Assembly (NCBI RefSeq): GCF_900109945.1
Contig: NZ_FOBX01000013.1
Span: forward strand, 124,001-188,000
Direction: 5' to 3'
Length of the DNA: 64,000 nt
From: Bradyrhizobium sp. OK095
Lineage (GTDB): Bacteria > Pseudomonadota > Alphaproteobacteria > Rhizobiales > Xanthobacteraceae
Shown here: positions 43,441 through 52,579 of the stretch, piece after piece
How the letters are laid out: every line of letters starts with the position of its first letter
Position numbering within the stretch: position 1 is the first letter of the stretch
The notes under the pieces: model-generated
What the model saw: only the letters and a program-made list of their open reading frames with translations
Told to the model about the DNA's origin: nothing
Databases searched by the model: none
Made by a program: the position numbers and the translations under genes

Positions 43441-44168
43441 ACGCAGTCGCGCCCCAGGTCTCGTCAGTGTCCGTCTCTGCGCTGCCCTCGGCGGAGGAGC
43501 TTGATCGCGCCTTGCGCGATGCCTCGCCCGCGGAAGTCATTGCCGCGGCGCTGAAGACGGTCGGGCGCGAGAAGCTTGCGCTGGTGTCGTCCTTCGGCAC
43601 GGAATCGGCGACGCTGCTCAAGGTGATGGCGGACGTCGATCCGGCGATTCCGGTGATCTTCCTCGATACCGGTTGGCTGTTCGAGGAGACGCTGGCCTAT
43701 CGCGACACGCTGATCGCAACGCTCGGCTTGAAGGATGTTCGCTCAATCAAGCCAGCGGAAGAGACGCTGTCGCGCGAGGATGCCGATCGCGACCTCTGGT
43801 TCTCCGATCCCGACGCCTGCTGCCGCATTCGCAAAGTCGAGCCGCTGGCGCGCGCGCTAAAACCGTTCGATGCCTGGCTCAACGGCCGCAAGCGCTTTCA
43901 GGGCAATGCGCGGACCGGCATTTCCGTGGTCGAGGACGACGGCGCGCGGCTGAAGTTCAATCCCTTCGCCAATGTGTCGCGCGAGGAACTCGAGGCGATC
44001 TTCGTCCGCGCCAAATTGCCGCGTCATCCACTGGCCGCCTCCGGTTTTCTGTCGGTTGGGTGTATGCCTTGCACGAGCAGAACGACTGCGGGCGAGGATG
44101 AGCGCGCCGGTCGCTGGCGCGGACGGGCCAAGACAGAATGCGGCATCCACACGATGAAGACTTCGTAG
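43437..44168 (+). CDS. cysH: Adenylyl-/phosphoadenylyl-sulfate reductase CysH
   Basis: The 243-residue thioredoxin-dependent reductase starts with GTG overlapping the DUF934 stop. The PP-loop is SSFGTESATLL and the substrate segment is FLDTGWLFEETLAYRD. Two cysteine pairs, DACCRIRK and VGCMPC, ligate a [4Fe-4S] cluster, and the catalytic ECGIH motif lies near the C-terminus. The extra cysteine pairs mark the bacterial APS-reductase type rather than the enterobacterial PAPS type. APS could therefore be reduced directly and the CysC kinase would not be essential for assimilation. Confidence 0.93.
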   Translation: MNAVAPQVSSVSVSALPSAEELDRALRDASPAEVIAAALKTVGREKLALVSSFGTESATLLKVMADVDPAIPVIFLDTGWLFEETLAYRDTLIATLGLKDVRSIKPAEETLSREDADRDLWFSDPDACCRIRKVEPLARALKPFDAWLNGRKRFQGNARTGISVVEDDGARLKFNPFANVSREELEAIFVRAKLPRHPLAASGFLSVGCMPCTSRTTAGEDERAGRWRGRAKTECGIHTMKTS

Positions 44169-44292
44169 CACAGCCGCGCTGCGAGCTAGCGAACAAGAAA
44201 ATCCGGTTCCGTTGACTTGAGAGCGTTTCGCCACGAGTTTCGCCTGCATGCCTTCGCTGACATTGACGTCATCGAAGTGAATGGAGATGGAC

Positions 44293-45294
44293 ATGATGCG
44301 CCGTATCGTTCCGCTCGCTGCAGGACTTCTCGCGACGGGTTTGTTGGCAAGCGCGGCTTTCGCTGCTGATATCAACCTCTTGAACGTGTCGTACGATCCG
44401 ACGCGCGAGCTCTATGCCGAGTTCAACAAGTCGTTCGCGGCTGCCTATCAGAAGGAAACCGGCAAGAGCGTCGAGATCAAGCAGTCGCATGGCGGCAGCG
44501 GTTCCCAGGCACGCGCGGTCATCGACGGATTGCAGGCCGACGTGGTGACGCTGGCGCTCGCCTATGACATCGACGCCATCGCCGGCAAGGGTCTTACCGC
44601 GGCCGACTGGCAGAAGCGTCTGCCGCAGAATTCATCACCCTACACCTCGACCATCGTGTTCCTGGTGCGCAAGGGCAATCCCAAGGTCATCAAGGACTGG
44701 GACGATCTGCTCAAGCCGGGCGTTGCCGTGATCACGCCGAACCCGAAGACATCGGGCGGCGCGCGCTGGAATTATCTGGCGGCCTGGGGCTTTGCGCAGA
44801 AGAAATACGGCTCGGTCGACAAGGCCAAGGAGTTCATCGGAAAGCTGTTCCAGCAGGTGCCGGTGCTCGACACCGGCGCGCGTGGCGCGACAGTGACCTT
44901 TGTCGAGCGCGGCGTCGGCGACGTACTGCTCGCCTGGGAGAACGAGGCTTATCTCGCGCTGAAGGAGTTCGGTCCGGAGAAATTCGAGATCGTGGCACCG
45001 CCGCTGTCGATCCTCGCCGAGCCGCCGGTTACGATCGTCGACAAGGTTGCCGACAAAAAGGGCACCCGCAATGTCGCCGACGCCTACCTCCAGTACTGGT
45101 ACACCAAGGAGGGGCAGGAGATCGCCGCGCGCAACTTCTATCGTCCGCGCGATGCCGAGATCGCTAAAAAATATGAAAACTCCTTCGCAAAGGTCGAGCT
45201 GTTCACGATCGACGACGTCTTCGGCGGCTGGACCAAGGCACAGAGGGAACATTTTGCCGACGGCGGCGTCTTCGATCAGATCTACAAGAACTGA
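44293..45294 (+). CDS. Sulfate ABC transporter substrate-binding protein Sbp/CysP
   Basis: This periplasmic sulfate-binding protein has about 333 residues, with a signal peptide RRIVPLAAGLLATGLLASAAFA and a mature start DINLLNVSYDPTRELY. The family motifs SHGGSGSQARAV and TPNPKTSGGARWNYLAAWG are clear. Several ATGs are stacked; I use 44293 because GGAG sits six bases before it, while 44281 lacks a site. It is 124 bases after cysH, so it may have its own promoter; a TGACGTCA palindrome lies at 44266. It is followed by the CysT, CysW and CysA genes. Confidence 0.94.
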   Translation: MMRRIVPLAAGLLATGLLASAAFAADINLLNVSYDPTRELYAEFNKSFAAAYQKETGKSVEIKQSHGGSGSQARAVIDGLQADVVTLALAYDIDAIAGKGLTAADWQKRLPQNSSPYTSTIVFLVRKGNPKVIKDWDDLLKPGVAVITPNPKTSGGARWNYLAAWGFAQKKYGSVDKAKEFIGKLFQQVPVLDTGARGATVTFVERGVGDVLLAWENEAYLALKEFGPEKFEIVAPPLSILAEPPVTIVDKVADKKGTRNVADAYLQYWYTKEGQEIAARNFYRPRDAEIAKKYENSFAKVELFTIDDVFGGWTKAQREHFADGGVFDQIYKN

Positions 45295-45327
45295 TCGGGC
45301 GCTGTCGAAGGGGCAACAGGGGGCCTG

Positions 45328-46164
45328 GTGAGCGTAACCGCAGCACGACGACGGACTCTTCCGGGCTTCGGTCTCACGATGGGACTGACGTTGTCCTGGC
45401 TGTCCATCATCATCCTGATTCCACTCGCCGGGTTGTTCGTCAAATCGTTGGAACTGAGCCCGGAACAGTTCTGGGCCATCATCTCCAGCCGCCGCACCCT
45501 GAATGCGCTGCGGGTTTCCTTCGGCCTCGCCTTCGCGGCGGCTTGCGTCAATCTCGTGATGGGCAGCATCATCGTCTGGGCGCTGGTGCGCTACCGCTTT
45601 CCCGGCCGCCGAATTTTCGATGCCATCGTCGACGTGCCCTTCGCGCTGCCGACGGCGGTGGCCGGCGTGGCGCTGACCGCGTTGTTTGCCGAGAAGGGCT
45701 GGCTGGGCGCGCCGCTCGCCGCACTCGGCATCAAGGTGGCGTTCACGCCGGTCGGCATCTTCGTCGCCATGATCTTCATCGGCATTCCCTTCGTGGTGCG
45801 CACGGTGCAACCGGTGCTGCAGGACCTCGATCCCGAGATCGAGGAGGCCGCGGGTAGCCTTGGCGCCAGTCGCTGGCAGACCATCATCCGCGTGATCCTG
45901 CCCTCGCTCGCGCCGGCGCTGCTCACGGGACTTGCGCTGGCCTTTGCCCGCGCGGTCGGTGAATATGGTTCGGTGATCTTCATTGCCGGCAATCTGCCCA
46001 ACGTCTCCGAGATCGCGCCGCTGCTGATCGTGATCCGTCTCTCCGAATTCCGCTATGCCGACGCGACGGCGATTGCGGTCGTCATGCTCGTCGTCTCCTT
46101 CGTCATCATCTTCGCCGTCAACCGGCTCCAGCGCTGGGCGCAGAGCCGGATTCCGGCGCGCTGA
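45328..46164 (+). CDS. cysT: Sulfate ABC transporter permease CysT (CysU)
   Basis: The 278-residue permease starts with GTG, has six helices and the binding-protein-dependent transport loop EEAAGSLGASRWQTIIRVILP, where the conserved EAA-G motif contacts CysA. AVGEYGSVIFIAGN is typical of CysT. It is 33 bases downstream of the binding protein and ten bases before CysW. Confidence 0.94.
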   Translation: MSVTAARRRTLPGFGLTMGLTLSWLSIIILIPLAGLFVKSLELSPEQFWAIISSRRTLNALRVSFGLAFAAACVNLVMGSIIVWALVRYRFPGRRIFDAIVDVPFALPTAVAGVALTALFAEKGWLGAPLAALGIKVAFTPVGIFVAMIFIGIPFVVRTVQPVLQDLDPEIEEAAGSLGASRWQTIIRVILPSLAPALLTGLALAFARAVGEYGSVIFIAGNLPNVSEIAPLLIVIRLSEFRYADATAIAVVMLVVSFVIIFAVNRLQRWAQSRIPAR

Positions 46165-46174
46165 GGGGGATGCG

Positions 46175-47086
46175 ATGACGATGCAGATCGCAGAGCCCGT
46201 CTCTCTGACCCCGCCCGATGCGCGCGCGCGGGCGCACGCCGCCGCGGCGCGCGACAGCCTCCGCACCGAACCGCCCGCGGTCCGCGTCGTCATCATTGCG
46301 CTGGCGGTGCTGTTCCTTTCCGTCTTCGTGGTGCTGCCGCTGGTTCTGGTGTTCGCGCAGGCGTTCTCGAAGGGAATCCTCGCTTATTTCGCCGCGCTCG
46401 CCAACCCGGAGGCATTATCCGCGATCAAGCTGACGCTGCTGGTGGCGGCGATCTCGGTCGGCCTCAATCTCGTCTTTGGTCTCGTTGCCGCCTGGGCGAT
46501 CGCAAAATTCGAATTCCCGGGCAAGACCTTCCTGATCACGCTGATCGATTTGCCGTTCTCGGTGAGCCCGGTGATCTCCGGCCTCGTCTTCGTGCTGCTG
46601 TTCGGCGCGCAGGGCTATTTCGGCGGCTGGCTTCGGGATCACGACATCCAGATCCTGTTCGCGGTGCCCGGCATCGCGCTCGCCACCACCTTCGTGACCT
46701 TCCCCTTCGTGGCGCGTGCGCTGATCCCCTTGATGCAGGAGCAGGGCACGCAGGAGGAAGAGGCTGCGGTCTCGCTCGGCGCCTCGGGCTTGCAAACCTT
46801 CTTCCGCGTCACGCTGCCCAACATCAAATGGGGCGTGCTCTATGGCGTCCTGCTCTGCAATGCGCGCGCGATGGGCGAGTTCGGCGCGGTCTCGGTCGTC
46901 TCCGGCCACATCCGCGGCGAGACCAACACGATGCCGCTGCTGGTCGAGATTCTCTACAACGAGTACCAGTTCGTCGCGGCCTTCGCGATCGCCTCGCTGC
47001 TGGCGATGCTGGCGCTGATCACGCTGATCGCAAAGACCGTTCTCGAACATCACCTCGACGAAGGACAAGACGTCAATGACCATTGA
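46175..47086 (+). CDS. cysW: Sulfate ABC transporter permease CysW
   Basis: The 303-residue partner of CysT has six helices, the EAA loop EEEAAVSLGASGLQTFFRVTLP, and ARAMGEFGAVSVVSGHIRGETN, which is diagnostic of CysW. The ATG at 46175 follows GAGGGGG; the longer open frame back to 46055 only reads the cysT end in another frame. The 3' end overlaps cysA by 11 bases. Confidence 0.94.
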   Translation: MTMQIAEPVSLTPPDARARAHAAAARDSLRTEPPAVRVVIIALAVLFLSVFVVLPLVLVFAQAFSKGILAYFAALANPEALSAIKLTLLVAAISVGLNLVFGLVAAWAIAKFEFPGKTFLITLIDLPFSVSPVISGLVFVLLFGAQGYFGGWLRDHDIQILFAVPGIALATTFVTFPFVARALIPLMQEQGTQEEEAAVSLGASGLQTFFRVTLPNIKWGVLYGVLLCNARAMGEFGAVSVVSGHIRGETNTMPLLVEILYNEYQFVAAFAIASLLAMLALITLIAKTVLEHHLDEGQDVNDH

Positions 47087-48113
47087 AGTCAAAAATCTCG
47101 TCAAGAAGTTCGGCAGCTTTAAAGCCCTCGACGGCGTCGACCTCAAGGTCAATGACGGCGAGCTGCTGGCGCTGCTCGGCCCCTCCGGCTCCGGCAAGAC
47201 CACGCTGCTGCGGATCATCGCCGGCCTCGATTGGCCCGACTCCGGCGACGTCGCCTTCAACGGCGAAGACGCGCTGGCGCAAGGTGCGCGCGAACGTCAC
47301 GTCGGCTTCGTGTTCCAGCACTACGCGCTGTTCCGCCACATGACCGTGTTCGAGAACGTTGCCTTCGGCCTGCGCGTCCAGCCGCGCGCGGTCCGCAAGG
47401 ACGAGGCCGCGATCCGTGCACGTGTAAAAGAGCTGCTCGACCTCGTGCAGCTCGACTGGCTCGCCGATCGCTATCCGAGCCAGCTCTCCGGTGGCCAGCG
47501 CCAGCGCATCGCGCTTGCGCGTGCGCTCGCGATCGAGCCGCGCATCCTGCTGCTCGACGAGCCCTTCGGCGCGCTTGATGCCAAGGTACGCAAGGAGCTG
47601 CGGAGGTGGCTGCGCTCGCTGCATCACGAGATCAACGTCACCTCGATCTTCGTCACCCACGACCAGGAGGAGGCGCTCGAAGTCGCCAACCGCGTCGTCG
47701 TGATGGACAAGGGCCGGATCGAGCAGATCGGCTCGCCCGATGACGTCTATGAGACCCCGGCGACCGCGTTCGTCCACGGCTTCATCGGCGAATCCATCGA
47801 GCTGCCGATCCAGGTCGAGGGCGGGGTGATCAGGCTCGGCGACCAACCGCTCGCCCTTGCTGCCGACGGTCTTGCGCCTGGCGCGTCAAAACTGTTCGTG
47901 CGGCGACATGACATGCTGGTCGGTCCGCCCGGCAGCGGCACCTTCGAGGGCGCCGTCCAGCACGTCCGCAATTTCGGCCCGGTGCAGCGCGCCGAGGTCG
48001 CCCTGTCGGGCGGCGAGACCATCGAGATCGACGCTCCCCGCGACAGGGAATTGCGCGCCGGCGACACGATCGGCCTTAATCCGCGCCGCTACCGGATATA
48101 TGCGGGCGCCTGA
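47076..48113 (+). CDS. cysA: Sulfate/thiosulfate ABC transporter ATP-binding protein CysA
   Basis: The 345-residue ATPase has Walker A GPSGSGKTT near 35-43, signature LSGGQRQRIALARALA and Walker B LLLDEPFGALD, plus a C-terminal TOBE-like regulatory domain (from about 240). It completes a sulfate uptake system that adjoins the whole assimilatory pathway. There is no obvious terminator in the 90 bases after it. Confidence 0.95.
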   Translation: MTIEVKNLVKKFGSFKALDGVDLKVNDGELLALLGPSGSGKTTLLRIIAGLDWPDSGDVAFNGEDALAQGARERHVGFVFQHYALFRHMTVFENVAFGLRVQPRAVRKDEAAIRARVKELLDLVQLDWLADRYPSQLSGGQRQRIALARALAIEPRILLLDEPFGALDAKVRKELRRWLRSLHHEINVTSIFVTHDQEEALEVANRVVVMDKGRIEQIGSPDDVYETPATAFVHGFIGESIELPIQVEGGVIRLGDQPLALAADGLAPGASKLFVRRHDMLVGPPGSGTFEGAVQHVRNFGPVQRAEVALSGGETIEIDAPRDRELRAGDTIGLNPRRYRIYAGA

Positions 48114-48204
48114 GCGGCCTCCGACAGGTCAAATTTTCCTCAAAATTCACCTTTCAGCCACGGTTGGTATGCAACAACGGCCCTTCATCTGGGGGCCTCG
48201 ATTC

Positions 48205-48708
48205 ATGCGCGCTGCGGCCGCAATTCTCATCACTTTGCTGCTCGCCGGCTGTGCCGGCAATGAGCCGCCGGTCCAGCAGCCGTCGATGTATGCCGACATG
48301 TCCGTCCCTGGCTCCAAGCTGGACGCGCAGGCGGCCGCAATCATGATCTCGCAGTACCGCCAGAACAACGCCCTCGGCACCGTCGTCATCGACCCCGATC
48401 TGATGCGGCTCGCCGAATCCCAGTCCAACGCCATGGCCGCGGCCAACAAGATGGACCACGACGTCCGCGCGCCCCTGGCCAAACGCCTTGCCGCCGGCGG
48501 CTACCCGGCGACCGTGGCGGTCGAGAACATCTCCGCCGGCTATCATACGCTGGCGGAAGCGTTTTCCGGCTGGCGCGACTCGCCCCCCCACCGCGCCAAC
48601 ATGCTCAAGGGCGGTGTCACAAAATTGGGCATCGCGGCGAGCTATGCTCCGGGCACCAAGTACAAGGTGTTCTGGACCATGATCCTGGCCTCGACCGAGC
48701 CCCGATAA
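48205..48708 (+). CDS. CAP/SCP-domain lipoprotein
   Basis: The 167-residue exported protein has a lipoprotein signal with lipobox LLAGC (MRAAAAILITLLLAGC), so it should be anchored to a membrane. The rest is a CAP (cysteine-rich secretory protein/PR1-like, PF00188) domain with MDHDVRAPLAKRL, VENISAGYHTLAEAFSGW and DSPPHRANML. The His and Glu of the CAP cavity are present. I chose ATG 48205 (GGGGG nine bases upstream), since it gives a proper signal; ATG 48169 is also in frame. It is unrelated to the sulfate genes upstream. Confidence 0.85.
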   Translation: MRAAAAILITLLLAGCAGNEPPVQQPSMYADMSVPGSKLDAQAAAIMISQYRQNNALGTVVIDPDLMRLAESQSNAMAAANKMDHDVRAPLAKRLAAGGYPATVAVENISAGYHTLAEAFSGWRDSPPHRANMLKGGVTKLGIAASYAPGTKYKVFWTMILASTEPR

Positions 48709-48786
48709 GCCAGACTTGATCCCGGGATACATTGACGCCGCCGTGAACTCCTCCCACGGTGGCCTGCCATCTGCTATTGATCCCAT

Positions 48787-49965
48787 ATGACAGATCACAC
48801 CAGTCCGGAATCCGCCAGCGTCCCCGCGAATGCGCAACGCGTCCTGGTTCTCCAGGGCGGCGGCGCACTCGGCTCCTATCAGGCCGGCGCCTATCAGTCG
48901 CTGTGCCATGCCGGCTTCGAGCCGGAATGGGTCGCCGGCATCTCGATCGGCGCGGTCAACGCCGCCATCATCGCCGGCAATGAAGGCCCGACCCGCGTCA
49001 AGCGGCTCAAGGAATTCTGGGAGATGGTCTCCGCGCCGGTGCCGTGGAAGCCTCTCGGCAAGAGCGATCACAGCCGCGAGCTGTTCAACTCCACGAGCGC
49101 CGCGCTGATCGCGACTTTCGGCGTGCCGGGCTTCTTCACTCCGCGCCTTCCACCCGCGCCGCTCTGGCCCCCGGGCAGCCCGCAGGCGCAGAGCTATTAC
49201 GACACCGCGCCGTTGAAGAAGACGCTGGAGCGGCTGGTCGACTTCGATCGCATCAACGATTTGAAGACACGGCTGTCGGTCGGCGCGGTCGGCGTCACCT
49301 CGGGCAACTTCAAATATTTCGACAATTACGAGTTCAAGAAGCTCGGCAAGAAGATTGGCCCGGAGCACATCATGGCCTCCGGCGCGCTGCCGCCGGGCTT
49401 TCCTTCCGTCGTCATCGAGGGTGAGCATTATTGGGACGGCGGTATCGCCTCCAACACGCCGCTCGACTACGTGCTCGATGCCGAGGTCGATCGCGACATG
49501 CTGATCTTCCAGGTGGATCTGTTCAGCGCGCGCGGCGATTTGCCGACCTCGCTGCTGGAGGCCACGGAGCGCGAGAAGGACATCCGCTTCTCCAGCCGCA
49601 CGCGGATGAACACCGACAAGAACAAGCAGGTGCACAACGCCCGCAGGGCGGTGCGCGACCTGATTTCAAAATTGCCCGATTATCTCAAGAACGACCCTTC
49701 CGTCGAGTTCCTTGCCAAGGCATCTCGTGAGAGCACGGTCACCGTGGTGCACCTGATCTATCGCAGCAAGAACTACGAATCCTCGTCCAAGGACTACGAC
49801 TTCTCGCATGTTGCCATGGTCGAGCACTGGGAAAGCGGCGTGCGCGACGTGCATTTGTCGATGCGCCACAAGGACTGGCTCGAGCGACCGCAGTCCGGCG
49901 AGACCATGATGACCTACGATCTCACGGGGGACGTCACCGTGCCCCCACCAAAAAGGAGCGAATAA
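48787..49965 (+). CDS. Patatin-like phospholipase (DUF3734 type)
   Basis: The 392-residue protein has a patatin domain: oxyanion loop GGGALGSYQ (near 25-33), nucleophile elbow GISIG with Ser, and the catalytic Asp in WDGGIASNTPL. The C-terminal third is the DUF3734 extension (FSSRTRMNTDKNKQ, DFSHVAMVEHWESG). It has no signal peptide, so it is cytosolic. It is two bases from a 3-hydroxybutyrate dehydrogenase gene, which suggests that it acts on intracellular polyhydroxybutyrate or on lipids linked to that route. I consider this inference moderate. Confidence 0.9.
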   Translation: MTDHTSPESASVPANAQRVLVLQGGGALGSYQAGAYQSLCHAGFEPEWVAGISIGAVNAAIIAGNEGPTRVKRLKEFWEMVSAPVPWKPLGKSDHSRELFNSTSAALIATFGVPGFFTPRLPPAPLWPPGSPQAQSYYDTAPLKKTLERLVDFDRINDLKTRLSVGAVGVTSGNFKYFDNYEFKKLGKKIGPEHIMASGALPPGFPSVVIEGEHYWDGGIASNTPLDYVLDAEVDRDMLIFQVDLFSARGDLPTSLLEATEREKDIRFSSRTRMNTDKNKQVHNARRAVRDLISKLPDYLKNDPSVEFLAKASRESTVTVVHLIYRSKNYESSSKDYDFSHVAMVEHWESGVRDVHLSMRHKDWLERPQSGETMMTYDLTGDVTVPPPKRSE

Positions 49966-49966
49966 A

Positions 49967-50755
49967 ATGGGTAGTCTGTCAGGCAAGAACGCCGTCGTAA
50001 CTGGTTCGACCAGCGGCATTGGCCTTGCCTATGCGCGCGCCTTCGCGGCCGCGGGCGCCAACGTCGTCATCAACGGCTTCGGCTCGCCCGAGGATATCGA
50101 GAAGGAGCGCGCGAAGATCGAGTCCGATTTCGGCGTCAAGGCAGTCTATTCGCCCGCCGACATGACCAAGCCCGTCGAAATCGCCGGGATGATCGCGCTC
50201 GGCGAAAAATCCTTCGGCTCGGTCGACATCCTCGTCAACAATGCCGGCATCCAGTTCGTCTCCCCGATCGAGGAATTCCCGATCGAGAAGTGGGACCAGA
50301 TCATCGCGATCAACCTGTCCTCGGCCTTCCATGCCATCCGCGCCGCCATCCCCGGCATGAAGAAAAAGGGCTGGGGCCGCATCATCAACACGGCGTCGGC
50401 GCACTCGCTGGTCGCCTCGCCCTTCAAGTCGGCCTACGTCTCGGCCAAGCACGGCATCGCCGGCCTGACCAAGACCGTGGCGCTGGAAGTAGCGACCAAC
50501 AAGATCACCTGCAACTGCATCAGCCCCGGCTATGTCTGGACGCCGCTGGTGGAGAAGCAGATCCCGGATACGATGAAGGCCCGCAACCTCACGCGCGATC
50601 AGGTCATCAACGACGTGCTGCTCGACGCCCAGCCGACCAAGGAGTTCGTGACGTCCGAGCAGGTCGCGGCCCTCGCGTTGTTCCTGTGCGGCGATGATGC
50701 CGCGCAGATCACCGGCACCAACCTGTCGATCGACGGCGGCTGGACCGCGGAGTAA
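49967..50755 (+). CDS. bdhA: 3-hydroxybutyrate dehydrogenase BdhA
   Basis: The 262-residue short-chain dehydrogenase oxidises D-3-hydroxybutyrate to acetoacetate with NAD+. The cofactor loop TGSTSGIG is at 12-19; NNAGIQFV, the catalytic Ser (ASAHSLVAS), YVSAKHG and the segment CISPGYVWTPLVEKQIPD are typical of BdhA. GGAG lies nine bases before the ATG, inside the end of the patatin-like gene. It is the last step in using stored PHB, important in rhizobia. A long palindromic repeat follows at its 3' end. Confidence 0.93.
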   Translation: MGSLSGKNAVVTGSTSGIGLAYARAFAAAGANVVINGFGSPEDIEKERAKIESDFGVKAVYSPADMTKPVEIAGMIALGEKSFGSVDILVNNAGIQFVSPIEEFPIEKWDQIIAINLSSAFHAIRAAIPGMKKKGWGRIINTASAHSLVASPFKSAYVSAKHGIAGLTKTVALEVATNKITCNCISPGYVWTPLVEKQIPDTMKARNLTRDQVINDVLLDAQPTKEFVTSEQVAALALFLCGDDAAQITGTNLSIDGGWTAE

Positions 50756-50767
50756 CGGCTACGATGC

Positions 50768-50859
50768 CGTAGGGTGGGCAAAGGCGCGAGAGCGCCGTGC
50801 CCATCATGCTTCTGCGATTGAGAGAGATGGTGGGCACGCTCTGCTTTGCCCACCCTACG
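50768..50859. repeat. Interspersed palindromic repeat, CGTAGGGTGGGCAAAG type
   Basis: The two ends, CGTAGGGTGGGCAAAG (50768-50783) and its exact complement (50844-50859), enclose inner dyads (GTGCCCATCAT / ATGGTGGGCAC). The whole unit can fold into one long cruciform. I recognise the CCGTAGGGTGGGCAAAG/CTTTGCCCACCCTACG arms as an abundant repeat in Bradyrhizobium and relatives. It fills the gap between two convergent genes and may act as their terminator. Confidence 0.8.
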
Positions 50860-50880
50860 ATTCCGTCGCCCGGTCGGGTC

Positions 50881-51705
50881 TCAATGGCTCCAGGCCAAAG
50901 CCGTCACGATCGCGGATGACAAATTCAACTCCACGAACAGGATCTTGCCGGCGACCACGACGAGGACGCAGGCAAGCGTCAGGCGCAGCACCGTTTCGGG
51001 CACGCGGGTCGCGCAGTAGCTGCCGAGGATGATGCCGGGCAGCGAGCCCATCAGCAAAACGCCCATCAGGCCCCAGTCGACCGACCCGAGCATCCAGTGT
51101 CCGATCCCGGCCACCAGCGTCAGCGGCACCGCGTGCGCGATATCGGAGCCGACGATGGTCGCCATCGGCAGGCGCGGGTAGAGCAGCAGCAGCACGGTCA
51201 CGCCGACCGCGCCGGCGCCGACGGACGAAATCGAGACCAGCACACCGAGCACGATGCCGGTGAAGATTGTCGCAATGGCGGTGGTGCGCTCGTCGACCTG
51301 CTCGAGGCGCCGGCGATAGCGCCCCATGATCGACTTGCGGAAAATCAACGACGTGGCGGTCAGCAGCAGCGCAAAGCACAGCACCAAATTGATCAGGCCG
51401 CGCTCGGCGTCGCTGTTGAGATCGAGCTTCCACAGCACGAACAGCGTGAGCGCGCTCGCGGGAATGCTGCCGCAGGCAAGCCGCAGCACCGCCGGCCAGT
51501 GCACGCTGCGCGACCAGCCATGCACCACGCTGCCGCCGGTCTTGGTCGCCGCGGCATAGAGCAGGTCGGTGCCGACGGCGGTGGCGGGATGGACGCCGAA
51601 CAGCAGGATCAGCAGCGGCGTCATCAACGAGCCGCCGCCCACGCCGGTCATCCCGACAAGCAGGCCGACGCCGAATCCTGAGGCGACATAGAGCGGATCA
51701 ATCAT
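50881..51705 (-). CDS. TauE/SafE family (sulfite exporter-like) membrane transporter
   Basis: The 274-residue protein has seven or eight helices with the repeated motif of PF01925 (FGVGLLVGMTGVGGGSLMTPLLI near the N-terminus; ISSVGAGAVGVTVLLLLYPR in the middle). Such transporters export sulfite, sulfoacetate or other organosulfonates. The nearby sulfate genes make a sulfur substrate attractive, but bdhA and its repeat intervene. It is monocistronic, with its promoter in the 170-base gap before livF. Confidence 0.88.
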   Translation of the reverse strand: MIDPLYVASGFGVGLLVGMTGVGGGSLMTPLLILLFGVHPATAVGTDLLYAAATKTGGSVVHGWSRSVHWPAVLRLACGSIPASALTLFVLWKLDLNSDAERGLINLVLCFALLLTATSLIFRKSIMGRYRRRLEQVDERTTAIATIFTGIVLGVLVSISSVGAGAVGVTVLLLLYPRLPMATIVGSDIAHAVPLTLVAGIGHWMLGSVDWGLMGVLLMGSLPGIILGSYCATRVPETVLRLTLACVLVVVAGKILFVELNLSSAIVTALAWSH

Positions 51706-51874
51706 GTCCAGGGAATCTAGGTTTATCTCGTCGGTTGAGCAATACGACGTAGAATAAACTTTCCCTGTGGTGCAACTGCTTGGATGGAATAAGAAAAATC
51801 ATGCTGCGGGGAGGCGCCGGGCAGTCATTTCGACCAAATCGGCGTCGTTTCGCGGAATAGCCGTCCGCGCGGGG

Positions 51875-52579
51875 TCACGCGCCGACGCCGAGGAAATCCC
51901 GCGCCAGGTCCGGGTTGGCGGTGAGCTCGGCCGAGGTGCCCTCGAACACCACATGGCCGTTGTTGAGGCCGTAGACGCGGGTGGCAAAGCTGAGCGCCGC
52001 GGCGACGTTCTGCTCCACCACGATCATGGTGCGGCCTTCGCGCGCGAGGCCCGCGGCGACGTTGACGAGATCGCGGACGATCAGGGGTGCCAGCCCCTCG
52101 AAGGGCTCGTCGAGCAGGATGATGCGGGCATCGCGGATCAGCGCGCGCGCAATCGAGAGCATCTGCTGCTCGCCGCCTGACAGCGTCCTCCCTAGCGATT
52201 TGCGGCGCTCCTTCAGGCGCGGAAATATGCCGTAGATGCGCTCGAACGACCACGCATTCGGCGCGGTCAACGCGGCGACGCGCAGGTTCTCCTCTACCGT
52301 CAGGCCGCCAAAGATCGCGCGCTCCTCCGGCACGAGCTGTACGCCCATATTGGCGATGGCGGACGGCGCCAGTCCGCTGATCGGTTTGCCGCCGAGCCTG
52401 ATCTCGCCGCTCTTCGGCGTCAGCACGCCCATGATCGAGCGTAGCGTCGTGGTCTTGCCGGCGCCGTTGCGGCCGAGCAGTGCTACGACCTCGCCTTCCT
52501 CGACCCGGATCGACAGGTCGAACAGCACGTGGGAATCGCCGTAGAGCGTGTTGATGCGGTCGACTTCAAGCAGGCTCAT
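51875..52579 (-). CDS. Branched-chain-type ABC transporter ATP-binding protein (LivF)
   Basis: The 234-residue ATPase has Walker A GRNGAGKTT, signature LSGGEQQMLSIARAL and Walker B IILLDEPFEGLAP. The start at ATG 52579 (MSLLEVDRINTLYG) overlaps the end of the upstream LivM-LivG fusion by 14 bases, so translation is coupled. It is the last gene of the nitrilase-linked transporter operon. Confidence 0.92.
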   Translation of the reverse strand: MSLLEVDRINTLYGDSHVLFDLSIRVEEGEVVALLGRNGAGKTTTLRSIMGVLTPKSGEIRLGGKPISGLAPSAIANMGVQLVPEERAIFGGLTVEENLRVAALTAPNAWSFERIYGIFPRLKERRKSLGRTLSGGEQQMLSIARALIRDARIILLDEPFEGLAPLIVRDLVNVAAGLAREGRTMIVVEQNVAAALSFATRVYGLNNGHVVFEGTSAELTANPDLARDFLGVGA

